The notes beneath the pieces were generated by a model. That model saw only the letters and a list, made by a program, of their open reading frames with translations. It did not search any database and had not been told where the DNA came from. This document shows, piece after piece, positions 34,323 through 43,720 of a stretch of 64,000 bases of DNA. The DNA comes from Deinococcus yavapaiensis KR-236 (lineage in GTDB: Bacteria; Deinococcota; Deinococci; Deinococcales; Deinococcaceae), in assembly GCF_003217515.1 (NCBI RefSeq), contig NZ_QJSX01000002.1:21242-85241 (forward strand), read 5' to 3'. Both the position numbers and the translations under genes were made by a program. The stretch's first letter is position 1; every line of letters starts with the position of its first letter.

Positions 34323-35074
34323 GGGCGATCCTCGTACACGAGTTCGCGCAGGCGCTCGCGAAGCTCGCCGCTCGACAGTTCGGGCGAGAGGCGACCGGCC
34401 ATCGCGATGCGAATGGAGCCGCGCTCTTCGCTGACGACGACGACGACGGCGTCCGTGAGCTCGGACAAGCCGAGGGCGGCGCGGTGGCGCGTTCCGTAGC
34501 GGCGGTACAAGCCGTCACTGGATTGCAGGGGAAAGAGGCAGGCGGCGGCGACGACCCGCGTGCCTTGCACGATGACGCCGCCGTCGTGCAAGGGAGCGTT
34601 GCGCGCGAAGAGCGCTTCGAGGAACGGGGTGGAGAGGCGCGCGTCGAGCGTGACGCCCGTCGCGGCGTATTCGCCGAGCGGCGTGCGTCGTTCGATGGCG
34701 ATGAGGGCGCCCGTCTTGCGCTCGGACATGCGCTCGGTGGCGCGCGCCAGTTCTTGCAAGGTGGGGCCGAGTCCGCCGGGCTCGCGCAACCTGGGGCGTC
34801 CGATACGCTCCAAGGCGGCGCGCAACTCGGGCTGGAAGACGACGACGAGGGCGAAGAGGCCGACGGTACCGACGCGGCTGAGGATGGAGTTGAGCGTCGT
34901 GAGGTTCAAGAGATCGGAGGCGAGCCAAGCGGCGCCGAAGATGACGACGCCGCGCAAGACGTTCACGGCCCGCGTGCCGCTGACCAGCACGTACCCTTGG
35001 TAGATGATGGTCGCGACGAGGGCGATGTCGAAGATGTCTTTGGGCCCGAACGCGCCGTTTGCGCCGAATAACAC
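34319..35074 (-). CDS. cdaA: diadenylate cyclase
   Basis: A 251-residue membrane enzyme that makes cyclic di-AMP from two ATP. Three N-terminal helices (about 10-80) precede the DAC domain, with H-D-G-G at 163-166 and RHRAA at 196-200. The first motif is usually D-G-A; here the third position is Gly. I choose GTG 35074, with AAGGAG 9 nt upstream, over GTG 35113, because a TATAGT box at 35112-35117 overlaps the latter. c-di-AMP controls osmolyte and potassium balance and the cell wall. It is co-transcribed with cdaR. Confidence 0.9.
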   Translation of the reverse strand: MLFGANGAFGPKDIFDIALVATIIYQGYVLVSGTRAVNVLRGVVIFGAAWLASDLLNLTTLNSILSRVGTVGLFALVVVFQPELRAALERIGRPRLREPGGLGPTLQELARATERMSERKTGALIAIERRTPLGEYAATGVTLDARLSTPFLEALFARNAPLHDGGVIVQGTRVVAAACLFPLQSSDGLYRRYGTRHRAALGLSELTDAVVVVVSEERGSIRIAMAGRLSPELSSGELRERLRELVYEDRP

Positions 35075-35111
35075 TCCTTGAATCTCCTTCTTGCGGCTCT
35101 GCCTGGCTTTC

Positions 35112-35117
35112 ACTATA
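35112..35117 (-). promoter_or_regulatory. -10 box of cdaA
   Basis: TATAGT on the minus strand, 37 nt before GTG 35074. No clear -35 is visible. Confidence 0.5.
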
Positions 35118-35228
35118 GCGACGGAAGCGCAATGTCGTACTTCGAGTCACCTTCGTTACGCTGAGTGCGAAATGATAAAGGAAGTTCTGCCAAATCAAAA
35201 CGCACGAGAAGAAGTAAAGCCGTCGCTA

Positions 35229-35278
35229 TTGACGCACGAAAGTCTGCTATCGTAATGAGAGCTTGACTTAGTTCTCAT
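35229..35278 (+). promoter_or_regulatory. promoter/operator region of the gene at 35324
   Basis: A TTGACG (35229-35234) lies 13-18 nt before possible weak -10 boxes (TATCGT, CGTAAT, TAATGA). It is followed by an inverted repeat ATGAGA (35255-35260) and TCTCAT (35273-35278), centred on TTGACTTA. The stretch is AT-rich relative to its surroundings and sits in the divergent interval with cdaA. The repeat may be an operator. Confidence 0.45.
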
Positions 35279-35323
35279 CGTGGAGTGGTCGTCGGCTGCT
35301 CCTCGTTGCAATGGGGGATTCGG

Positions 35324-36526
35324 ATGAAAGGTTCTGTGCGCTACATCATCACCCGCCCTTGCCTCTCGGAAGGCAGCGTTCGCTTGCTCAAATACCTGGA
35401 GGCCGTCTTCCCGCTCGACGGATCCGTCACCCTTCTCGATGATCGCGGGCAGGAGTACGCGGCCCGCGTGGACCGTAAGCAAGGCCGCGTGTACGGTCTG
35501 CGCGACCTCTACAGTGCGCATAATCTCGGCGTGAACGACGTGCTGCTCGTCACGCCCCTCGCCGAAGCTCGCTACCAAGTGGAATGCGTAGTCAAACCCT
35601 TGCAAGAGCGCAGCGTGACGAGCGCGCGTCCGCGCCCTCCCGAGCCGCCGCAACGCGTGGTCGTCAGCGAAAGCCCCTATGTTCGCGAAGTGCGCTTCGA
35701 GCGCCGTTCGACGCCTGACGTGACGGCCGAGCCCGCGCCACGCGCCACCGAACGACCCGCCCCCATCGCTTCGCCCGTCGCCGTGCCCGCGGCCGTCGCG
35801 GTCGCCCCCGTCGCCGTCGCTCCCCGCCCGCTCGAACGATCCGAAGAGTCCACCGCTTCGGCGGGCTCTCCCGAGGATTTGCTTCGCGAGTTCGCCAGCC
35901 TCGTCGGCTACCGCTTCGAATGGCGCGCCCCGAACCTCGCGCGTCTGCGCGCCGAACTCGGCGCGCAGGGATACACGGTCCTCATCGCCACGGCGAGCGA
36001 CATCACCACGACGCCCGCGTGGCAAGAAGACGCCGAGTACCGCGCCCTGCTCGTGCCCGAAGGCGAGCGTACCGTCGGCGCACGCCTCACGCACGAAGCC
36101 CTCGTGTCCCTCGTGGAAAGCGCGCGCCTCGCGCCCCTCACGCCGCTCGAACTCCGCGGCTACTGGAACACCGGCAACTTCGACCTCGAGAGCGCCGCGT
36201 CCGTCGCCGAACTCGTCAGCGCGCAGCTCAGCGCGCGCGGCGTGTTCTCCTTCGTGCTGATGACCCTCTCGCAGCACCCGGCGCACAGCGTCGTATCGAG
36301 CGCCCGCCTCGCCGAACGCCTCGGCAGCGGCGTGAACGGCGCCGAACTCGCCCGCGTCCTCGACACGCTGAGCGCCCCGCCGTTCGCGGCCCTCAGCCCG
36401 CTCGGAGGCGGTCAGTACTACCTGCGCGCGGACATTCCCGACGTGCTGCGCTCGCTGTGCGACTACGCCGACGGCTTGCGCACGCGCATCAACGCGGAAG
36501 CTCGCGTCGCCGCCCTCGCCCGCTGA
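35324..36526 (+). CDS. protein of unknown function with possible N-terminal DNA-binding beta domain
   Basis: About 400 residues from ATG 35324 (GGGGGA upstream; an open frame reaches 35285). The N-terminal ~95 residues are beta-rich: SVTLLDDRGQEYAARV, a GLRDLYSAHNLGVNDVLLV segment and a Gly turn. This layout resembles the B3/EcoRII-N DNA-binding fold, which is a weak inference. A Pro/Ala linker (about 105-190) follows, then a C-terminal domain (about 190-400) with repeats of helix-strand. It is divergent from cdaA and followed by a hairpin shared with tsaE. No family is recognised. Confidence 0.6.
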   Translation: MKGSVRYIITRPCLSEGSVRLLKYLEAVFPLDGSVTLLDDRGQEYAARVDRKQGRVYGLRDLYSAHNLGVNDVLLVTPLAEARYQVECVVKPLQERSVTSARPRPPEPPQRVVVSESPYVREVRFERRSTPDVTAEPAPRATERPAPIASPVAVPAAVAVAPVAVAPRPLERSEESTASAGSPEDLLREFASLVGYRFEWRAPNLARLRAELGAQGYTVLIATASDITTTPAWQEDAEYRALLVPEGERTVGARLTHEALVSLVESARLAPLTPLELRGYWNTGNFDLESAASVAELVSAQLSARGVFSFVLMTLSQHPAHSVVSSARLAERLGSGVNGAELARVLDTLSAPPFAALSPLGGGQYYLRADIPDVLRSLCDYADGLRTRINAEARVAALAR

Positions 36527-36532
36527 AGACGC

Positions 36533-36571
36533 GAGCGCGAGCAAGGGCTGAAGATGCCCTTGCTCGCGCTC
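36533..36571. terminator. bidirectional terminator hairpin
   Basis: A perfect 16-bp stem (36533-36548 with 36556-36571) has a 7-nt loop, lying between the convergent gene at 35324 and tsaE. Its distal edge overlaps the tsaE stop codon (36570-36572). Confidence 0.75.
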
Positions 36572-36989
36572 AACGCACTCTCGTCGCTCGCCGCGCGTCT
36601 CCGTCGTACGTCAAGCGCAGCAGCCAAGCTTGCGGAAAATCGTCGTAGTACAGCTGTCCCCACTCCATGATGCTAAGGCGGCTGTCGTCCACGAGGCGTT
36701 CCAAGTCCATGCTGTACAACTCGTCCGGATGCTTCACACGGTACGCGTCGACGTGCACGACGTCTCCCTCGGCGGTCGGGTAAATCTGCATGAGGGCGTA
36801 AGTCGGGCTCGACACCTCACCTGAAAATTTCAGGCTCGTCATCAAGCCGGTCGTCAAGGTCGTCTTGCCGCTTCCAAGCTCACCTTCCAAGAAGAGCAGG
36901 CCGCCGCGCGGCAAGGCCGACGCGAGGGACGCGCCGAGCGCGCGCGTCTCCTCCGCGTCTTGCAAGAACAAGGACTCCCCGATTTTCAT
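36570..36989 (-). CDS. tsaE: tRNA t6A threonylcarbamoyladenosine synthesis ATPase
   Basis: A 139-residue ATPase of the TsaBDE complex for t6A37 in tRNAs. Walker A GELGSGKTT (about 36-44) is followed by the family's SSPTYALMQIY and DAYRV motifs. ATG 36989 overlaps the stop of the upstream coiled-coil gene as ATGA; the longer frame is a shadow. It is the last gene of the roadblock operon, a housekeeping gene sharing its transcript. Confidence 0.93.
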   Translation of the reverse strand: MKIGESLFLQDAEETRALGASLASALPRGGLLFLEGELGSGKTTLTTGLMTSLKFSGEVSSPTYALMQIYPTAEGDVVHVDAYRVKHPDELYSMDLERLVDDSRLSIMEWGQLYYDDFPQAWLLRLTYDGDARRATRVR

Positions 36990-38959
36990 CCCGCTCGTAA
37001 AACGTTCTTCGAGGTCAGGAGGTGATCGCGCCACGCCGCCACGTCACCCTCGCTCGGAATGTGGGCGACGAGCGCCGCACCGTCGAGCGGCAGCACGAAC
37101 AGGCAGCCGTGCTCGAAGTCGAGGCTTCCGAGTTGCGCGCCGCTGGAGCGCGCGACGAGCGCGGCGAGGTCACGCGCCGCCTTCAGCAAACGGTCTTCGA
37201 GTTGCCCCCACGTGACGCGCTCACCGCGCAACAAGGCCAACTCGCCGCCCGGTGCCCGCAAGCCTTCCAGCGCGTTCGCCAGGGGATCGGCGGGCGGGGG
37301 CGTCGGCTCGCCGAACAAACCGCCTCCACTCGCGTCGAACACGCCGAGCAAGTCCGACAAAGCGTCCGCACCGAAAGTGCTCGTGAGTTCACGGGCCGCT
37401 TGAAATTCCGCGCGCGCCTCGCCGAGCAGCGCTTCGGCTTGCACAATCGCTTTTTCGTACTTCGCGCGCGCCTCGATCGACAACTGGCCGAGGCGGCGCG
37501 AGCGCCGCAGAAAGTCGGCGAGTCGTCCGAGCTTCACGATCGTCTCGCCCGCGAGGTTGCGGTACTCGTCGTACTCCTGCACGACTTTTTCCGCGCGCTC
37601 GTCGAGCTCGTCGCGCTCGCGCGCCAAGGCGGCCATGCGCTGATCGAGCTCGGCCCACAAGTCGTCGAGCGACACGACCTCGCCGCGCTCCAAGGCCGCT
37701 CGGGCTTCCACGATGCGTGGTGCGAGCGCTTCCGAAGCCCCGCGTACGGCGCGCGCCGCGCTTTCGAGCTCGTACGTGTCGCGCGTGAGCGCCAAGAGGC
37801 GCTCGGTGCGCTCGGCGTCCTGAATGACTTGCGTCGCGCTGGCTTCCAACGTCCCGATGATGCTTTCGAGGCGGGCGAGTTCGTCCGGAGCGAGCGCGCC
37901 GCCTTCCAGCGTGCCGCGCGCCACTTGAAGCGCCAGTCGAGCGTCCGAACGCGCGGCGCCGAAGGAACCGCTTTCCCCGAGCGCTTCGAGACGCCGCCCG
38001 AGGTCCGAGAGCCGCTCGCGCTCGTGCGCGAGGACCACCGCGTGTTCTCTCGCGAACGCCTCTCTCAAGGCGGGCAAGGCGGGCCCGAGCACTTGGCCTT
38101 CCGCCGCTCGCTGCGCGAGCCCTTCGAATTGACGCGCGAGGTCGGCGCGCACGCGCAGCAGCACCGCCTGGTCGCGCGCGAGGTCGGCGAGATCGCGCGC
38201 CTCGCTTTCCCGGTCGAGCTCCCGAAGGCGCTCGGCGGTTTCGGGAGCGAGCAAGCTCGCGTCGGGCAACTCGTTCGCCGGAACCGTTCCGAGGTCGGCG
38301 ACGACGCTCGACTCGACGAGCTTTCGCAAGTCCAGCGCGAGGCGCCGCGCCCGCTCCACTTCGGCAGGCGACAAGGTGTCTTGCACCTGCGCTTCCTCCA
38401 CCTGCGCGATGAGACCTTCGAGACGTCGCAGCTTCGGTCCGCCGATGCCCGAGAAGCGCTTGAGTTCCGACTTCAGCTCGGCGATGTCCTGCGCTTGGGT
38501 CACGAGGCCTTCACTGAGACGGCGCTCCAGCGTCGCGACGAGTCCCATGCCTTCGTCGAGCAAGCCCGGCACGCTCTTGCCCGCGTCCATCTCGTTGCGC
38601 GCCACGTTCAAAAGCGCACGCAACTTCTGGACTTCGGGCCAGTCGAAGTACAGCGAGAAACGCCTCGCCGACCCTTCCAAGGCAACGAGGATCGAGTCCT
38701 CGTTGCGAATCGCGGTGTTCTTGTTGCTGTCTTGGTCGAGCGCGTCGAGAACGTCTTGCACGCGCTTTTTCGCGAGGGGCGCGGGCACGCTGAGCTGCAG
38801 GCGTTTGAACACGTCGCGCTTGAGAAGGTCGGCGATGTCCGTGTGGTTGAGGTCGGCGAGCGTCTTGCCGCGCGCGCGGGCGCCGCTGTCGAAGATGCGT
38901 TCCAGGGCTTTGGGCGACACGAGGTCGCTCAGCATTCGTAAGGGCGTACGGTACAGCAT
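36986..38959 (-). CDS. large coiled-coil protein with C-terminal roadblock-like domain
   Basis: 657 residues with no signal peptide. The first ~75 residues are a helical domain (TDIADLLKRDVFKRLQLSVP). Residues ~150-500 are long, charged heptad-rich helices. A Pro/Gly linker near 550 (FGEPTPPPADP) leads to a C-terminal ~75-residue alpha/beta domain (RSSGAQLGSLDFEHGCLFVLPLDGAALVAHIP) that resembles half of a roadblock/LC7 fold. GGAGG lies before ATG 38959. It follows a roadblock gene and a membrane gene in one operon. The function is unknown; scaffold for a small-GTPase or polarity system is a guess. Confidence 0.7.
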   Translation of the reverse strand: MLYRTPLRMLSDLVSPKALERIFDSGARARGKTLADLNHTDIADLLKRDVFKRLQLSVPAPLAKKRVQDVLDALDQDSNKNTAIRNEDSILVALEGSARRFSLYFDWPEVQKLRALLNVARNEMDAGKSVPGLLDEGMGLVATLERRLSEGLVTQAQDIAELKSELKRFSGIGGPKLRRLEGLIAQVEEAQVQDTLSPAEVERARRLALDLRKLVESSVVADLGTVPANELPDASLLAPETAERLRELDRESEARDLADLARDQAVLLRVRADLARQFEGLAQRAAEGQVLGPALPALREAFAREHAVVLAHERERLSDLGRRLEALGESGSFGAARSDARLALQVARGTLEGGALAPDELARLESIIGTLEASATQVIQDAERTERLLALTRDTYELESAARAVRGASEALAPRIVEARAALERGEVVSLDDLWAELDQRMAALARERDELDERAEKVVQEYDEYRNLAGETIVKLGRLADFLRRSRRLGQLSIEARAKYEKAIVQAEALLGEARAEFQAARELTSTFGADALSDLLGVFDASGGGLFGEPTPPPADPLANALEGLRAPGGELALLRGERVTWGQLEDRLLKAARDLAALVARSSGAQLGSLDFEHGCLFVLPLDGAALVAHIPSEGDVAAWRDHLLTSKNVLRAG

Positions 38960-39015
38960 CGTCTACCTCCTCTCGAGGCCTTCACGTTCGAGTGTGGTCG
39001 AGGCGAGCGGCGAAA

Positions 39016-40614
39016 TCAAAGTTCCTCGTCCCACTCGACGGCCGCTTGGGCACGGGCGGGCTCGGCAGGACCGCGCCGGGCGAGCAAGCCGAACTGCATG
39101 CAAATGCCGCGCAAGCCCCACGTGGACAAGCCGATCGCGAAAGCGAGCGAAAGCGCCCACACGAACTGGCCGAGCGGATGTTGAAACAAGCTCAAGTTCG
39201 TCAGGAATCCGAAGAATCCCGCGCCGGTGAGGCCGTGCAGTAGCGAGCCGATGCTGGCCACGCCTTCCAGCATCGCGGGCAGCAGCAGCAAGGTGAGGGC
39301 CGCCCCGATCGCGCGCCAATACGGATTGCGTCCGCCGAACGCGAGGTTGAGCAGGTACAGCGGATAGAACGCCAAGAGCGCCAGAACGATGAATACCAAG
39401 CCGGACAGCCATCCGGTCCATACGCGCGCGACGCCGGACGACGTCGCGTCAAGCGCGCTCGGAGCGGCGTTCGTCGCGGCGCGCTGCAGGTTGGAGGCGC
39501 TCCCGAGCAGGGCGCGCACATCGTTCACCCGAATCGGGGCGCTTGCGGAGAAGCGCTCCAAATCCTGCGCGAGCGCGGTCGCTTCCGGGGTACTCCGCAC
39601 GTTCGCGGGCAACGCGTTGAGGACGCGAAACGCCTCGGTGATTTGCTCGCGCGCCCCCGATAGATCGCCGTGGCCGCTCGCCGTGAGAGCAAGACCGAGC
39701 GGCGCGAACAGCGCGTCGACGCTCGAAGGGCTCGCGGCGGGAGCGGTCGGGGTGGCGGGGGCGGTGGGCGCCGCCGGAGTGGTCGCGGCAGGCGCCGTCG
39801 AAGGCGGTGAAGCGGCGGGCTCCGTGCTCGGCTGGGCGGGCACCGTGACAGGCTGGGCGGTATTCGAGCGCTGCGCGGCTTGGGTGAAGCGCGCGACGCT
39901 CGCGCGCAAGTCGCTCAGTTGACGCGTGAAGGCCGCCGTGTCACCTGCCGTGAGGCTTTGCAGGGCCGCCACGAAGTCGCGGCTGTTCAAGTCGCCCGCG
40001 CGCGGCGAGTCTTGCACGAGGCTGAACCAGCTCGTGGCGCGCGCCGTTTCCAAGTACGCCGCCGCGCGCGACGCCGGGTTGACCGCGTCGAGCGACGATC
40101 GAATCTTGTTCAAGGCGACGCGTTCGAAGAGCAGGCGTACACGATCGACGTCATTGGCGCGCGCCGCCGACACGACCCGCGCACGCGCGGCGCCCTTCAT
40201 TCCGACGTCGTCGGCGAGCACGCCGACACCCACGACGCCGCTTGTCTCGGCGCGGCCGAGCGCTTCGAGGCTTTCGTCGTGCAACGCCTTGCGCAGGAGG
40301 CCGCGTACTTGCGTCGTCTGCGCTTCCAAGTCCACCGGCGAACGGGCGATGGCGATGCGCGCGTTTTGCAAGGCGTCGCGGATGCCGCCCGCGAGAGGGG
40401 ACGTGCCGAGCGTGGGCGCGACATTGGCGAAAAGTGCGCGGGCGCGGTCGATGTCGGCCAAGCTGCGCTTCGGGTCCGACCGCTGGTCGGCGAGCGCCGA
40501 ACTCAGCGCGGACGTGATGTCCGGGTACTGCCGTGCGAACGCGTCGACGCCCTGCGCCTGCGCCAGCGGCGCGGTCAGCAACGCCAGCGTCCAAAGGTGA
40601 CGGGCCTTGGTCAT
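39016..40614 (-). CDS. exported membrane protein of the roadblock operon
   Basis: 532 residues. A signal peptide (1-~20, ending AQAQ) precedes a helical periplasmic region (20-~245). A Pro/Ala/Thr linker (about 255-300) follows, then a second helical domain (310-400), and four membrane helices near the C-terminus (LSGLVFIVLALLAFYPLYLL; AALTLLLLPAMLEG; HGLTGAGFFGFLTNL; FVWALSLAFAIGLSTWGL). ATG 40614 overlaps the upstream stop as ATGA. No family is recognised. Confidence 0.7.
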   Translation of the reverse strand: MTKARHLWTLALLTAPLAQAQGVDAFARQYPDITSALSSALADQRSDPKRSLADIDRARALFANVAPTLGTSPLAGGIRDALQNARIAIARSPVDLEAQTTQVRGLLRKALHDESLEALGRAETSGVVGVGVLADDVGMKGAARARVVSAARANDVDRVRLLFERVALNKIRSSLDAVNPASRAAAYLETARATSWFSLVQDSPRAGDLNSRDFVAALQSLTAGDTAAFTRQLSDLRASVARFTQAAQRSNTAQPVTVPAQPSTEPAASPPSTAPAATTPAAPTAPATPTAPAASPSSVDALFAPLGLALTASGHGDLSGAREQITEAFRVLNALPANVRSTPEATALAQDLERFSASAPIRVNDVRALLGSASNLQRAATNAAPSALDATSSGVARVWTGWLSGLVFIVLALLAFYPLYLLNLAFGGRNPYWRAIGAALTLLLLPAMLEGVASIGSLLHGLTGAGFFGFLTNLSLFQHPLGQFVWALSLAFAIGLSTWGLRGICMQFGLLARRGPAEPARAQAAVEWDEEL

Positions 40615-41396
40615 ACGGTCTCCTTGAGAGCGGACAATTCAACGATGAGACGTCCGAGGTTGGTGCTGCCGCTCGCGAGGACGCCCACGAGGTGAACGTC
40701 GAGGGTCTTGACGCACACGGTGTGTGCACCGAGGTCCGCGCAGATCAGGCGGGTGGGGCGGTCCGCCGTGATGACCGGGAGGTGCGCGACGAGCCGCGCG
40801 AGGGTGTCCGAGCCGCGAGGTACGCGCGACCGCACGACCTTGCCGGTGTGGTCGCACACCACGACGCCCACGACACCTTCGAAGCGCGCGAGGTCGGACA
40901 ACAGCTCGTCTTGCCCCGACGGGTGGGAAAGCACGTACGACTTGCCGCCGCCCGCGTCCTCCGGATCGTCGAGGAGGAAGTCGTCGAGATCGAACTCGAA
41001 CTCCTCGTCGACTTCGTCGTCGGAGGTGGCGGGCGTGGGCGTGGCGCTCGCCTCTACGGGCGCGCTCGACATCGGGGCGGACGAGGCGCTTTGCAAGGTG
41101 GCGTCGTCCCACACGGGACCGCTCGCTTCGGGAAAGAGGGTGGGCGCCTTGGGATACGAGGCTTGCAGACGTGACGCGAGCAGGGTGAGCTCCGCACTCG
41201 CCCGGGCGGGCGGCATGACTGCTATGAGGCGCTGCTGAAGGGGACCGACGATGACGCGCTGCATCTCCTCGGCGGTCACGTCGTCGGGCGTGAGGCCCGA
41301 GTCATGCAAGGCGGCCCGCAGCATATGATCCGCCGCCCGCTCGGACACTACGCGCGCCAACGCCTCACTCACCATGCTGTATACGAAGTTCGACAT
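40611..41396 (-). CDS. roadblock/LC7-domain regulator with N-terminal helical domain
   Basis: About 261 residues. An N-terminal helical domain (1-~75, ADHMLRAALHDSGLTPDDVT) leads to an acidic linker (DDEVDEEFEFDLDDFLLDD). The C-terminal domain (about 165-261) has the roadblock pattern of strand-helix-strands: ELLSDLARFEGVVGVVVCDHTGKVV, then ICADLGAHTVCVKTL and LVGVLASGSTNLG. Roadblock proteins act as GAPs or adaptors for MglA-like GTPases; no GTPase gene is in the window. A TATAAT box lies 12 nt before the ATG. Confidence 0.75.
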   Translation of the reverse strand: MSNFVYSMVSEALARVVSERAADHMLRAALHDSGLTPDDVTAEEMQRVIVGPLQQRLIAVMPPARASAELTLLASRLQASYPKAPTLFPEASGPVWDDATLQSASSAPMSSAPVEASATPTPATSDDEVDEEFEFDLDDFLLDDPEDAGGGKSYVLSHPSGQDELLSDLARFEGVVGVVVCDHTGKVVRSRVPRGSDTLARLVAHLPVITADRPTRLICADLGAHTVCVKTLDVHLVGVLASGSTNLGRLIVELSALKETV

Positions 41397-41408
41397 CAAA
41401 ACAAGGTT

Positions 41409-41414
41409 ATTATA
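41409..41414 (-). promoter_or_regulatory. -10 box of the roadblock operon
   Basis: A perfect TATAAT on the minus strand, 12 nt before ATG 41396. The surrounding inverted repeat GGTTATT ... AATAACC (41405-41411 and 41441-41447) could be an operator. Confidence 0.6.
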
Positions 41415-41477
41415 AGCGGTTTCTCATGACGCTCTTGTTAAATAACCGCCTCATTCGCCTCACTCACGGACGCTCGT

Positions 41478-41483
41478 TAGACT
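41478..41483 (+). promoter_or_regulatory. -10 box of leaderless promoter
   Basis: TAGACT, 5 nt before GTG 41489. Confidence 0.55.
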
Positions 41484-41488
41484 GAAGC

Positions 41489-42676
<1,188 letters not shown>

Positions 42677-42688
42677 CGTCCGCGCGAA

Positions 42689-42726
42689 GCGAACGGCGGA
42701 ACCCTTGCAAGGGTTCCGCCGTTCGC
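42689..42726. terminator. bidirectional terminator between kbl and uspA
   Basis: A perfect 19-bp inverted repeat with no spacer (42689-42707 with 42708-42726; loop TGCA in practice), 12 nt after kbl and 12 nt after the uspA-like gene. It lacks a long U-tract. Confidence 0.8.
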
Positions 42727-42738
42727 CGTGGGGCTCTC

Positions 42739-43206
42739 TCAGCGCACCACGAGGACGTCGACGGGCGCCGCATGGCTGACCGCGTCGGCGGTGCTGCCAA
42801 CGAGGGCGCCGCCGAGCACACCCTTCGTGCGACGCCCGATCACGACGAGGTCGGCTCCAACCTCGCTCGCGACACGCACGATGGCGTCGGCGGGCCGAGC
42901 CGCCTGCACGAGGTGCTCGCTGACGGTCAGGCCGCGCGCACGCGCCTGGGCGGCGACACTTCCCAAGTGACGTTCCCGTACGACGCGTTCGTTCTCTAGG
43001 GCGTCGGCTTCGAGCATCTCGCTGCCCGGCAGGGAAGCCGCCATGTTCAAGAGCGGGCTCGCCGTCACCGGTACGACCGTCACGACGTGCAGGGGCGCGT
43101 CGAAGGCGGCGGCGAGGGCAATGGCCCGCTCCACGGCGCGCTGCGAGTGCGGCGCGCCGCCGGTCGCGACGAGGATACGGCGATAGAGCGTGTCAGGACG
43201 GGTCAT
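42739..43206 (-). CDS. universal stress protein (UspA family)
   Basis: A 155-residue single Usp domain with the ATP-binding motif G-x2-G-x9-G-S/T (GRRTKGVLGGALVGSTAD, about 123-140), so it belongs to the nucleotide-binding class. ATG 43206 is preceded by TATGAT (43212-43217) 5 nt away. It is divergent from marR and shares its operator region. Confidence 0.9.
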   Translation of the reverse strand: MTRPDTLYRRILVATGGAPHSQRAVERAIALAAAFDAPLHVVTVVPVTASPLLNMAASLPGSEMLEADALENERVVRERHLGSVAAQARARGLTVSEHLVQAARPADAIVRVASEVGADLVVIGRRTKGVLGGALVGSTADAVSHAAPVDVLVVR

Positions 43207-43211
43207 GCCGC

Positions 43212-43217
43212 ATCATA
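43212..43217 (-). promoter_or_regulatory. -10 box of the uspA-like gene
   Basis: TATGAT on the minus strand, 5 nt before ATG 43206. Confidence 0.55.
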
Positions 43218-43225
43218 CCTCAATC

Positions 43226-43267
43226 ATTCCAAAACAAATAATTCCAAATGGAATCATCTGATAGAGT
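43226..43267 (+). promoter_or_regulatory. MarR operator and promoter
   Basis: A 14-bp perfect palindrome, ATTCCA-AA-TGGAAT (43241-43254), is preceded by a half-site ATTCCAAA at 43226. A -10 TAGAGT (43262-43267) lies 6 nt before the marR ATG 43274. The palindrome covers the -35/spacer region, a good site for autorepression and also for control of the divergent uspA-like gene. Confidence 0.75.
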
Positions 43268-43273
43268 GCCTTC

Positions 43274-43720
43274 ATGGACGTCCTCTCCGATATCGACTCG
43301 CTCGCGTTCATGCGACGCGTCGGACGACTCTACCGCCACTTGCACGTGGCGCTTCAACCCCGCCTCGAACAGACCCTGGGACTGCATCCCAAGGAAGTCC
43401 AAGCGCTGAGCGCCGTCGCCCTCGGCCAAGACTCGCCGAGCGCCATCAGCGCTCGCCTCGGCAGCCCGCCGCCCTCCACGAGCCGCCTCATCGACCGTCT
43501 CGTGGAGGCCAACCTCTTGGAACGCCACGGGCATCCCGACGACTTGCGCCGTTTTCGCCTCGTCCTCACCGAACGCGGCGCACACACCCTCGAAGAAGCG
43601 CGCGCGCTCGCCCGAACTCGGCTGAACGAACTGCTCGGCGGCGTCCCCACCGAAGAACTCGCCGACGCCGACCGAGCCCTCGCACGCCTCGAAACTCGCC
43701 TCGGCTGGGAAAACGACTGA
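43274..43720 (+). CDS. MarR-family transcriptional regulator
   Basis: 148 residues with a central winged HTH (about 55-100: SPSAISARLGSPPPSTSRLIDRLVEANLLERHG then RFRLVLTERG). N- and C-terminal helices would form the dimer. It is followed directly by an exporter gene (stop TGA 43718-43720, ATG 43721) and very likely represses that operon, with release by a drug or phenolic ligand. Confidence 0.9.
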   Translation: MDVLSDIDSLAFMRRVGRLYRHLHVALQPRLEQTLGLHPKEVQALSAVALGQDSPSAISARLGSPPPSTSRLIDRLVEANLLERHGHPDDLRRFRLVLTERGAHTLEEARALARTRLNELLGGVPTEELADADRALARLETRLGWEND

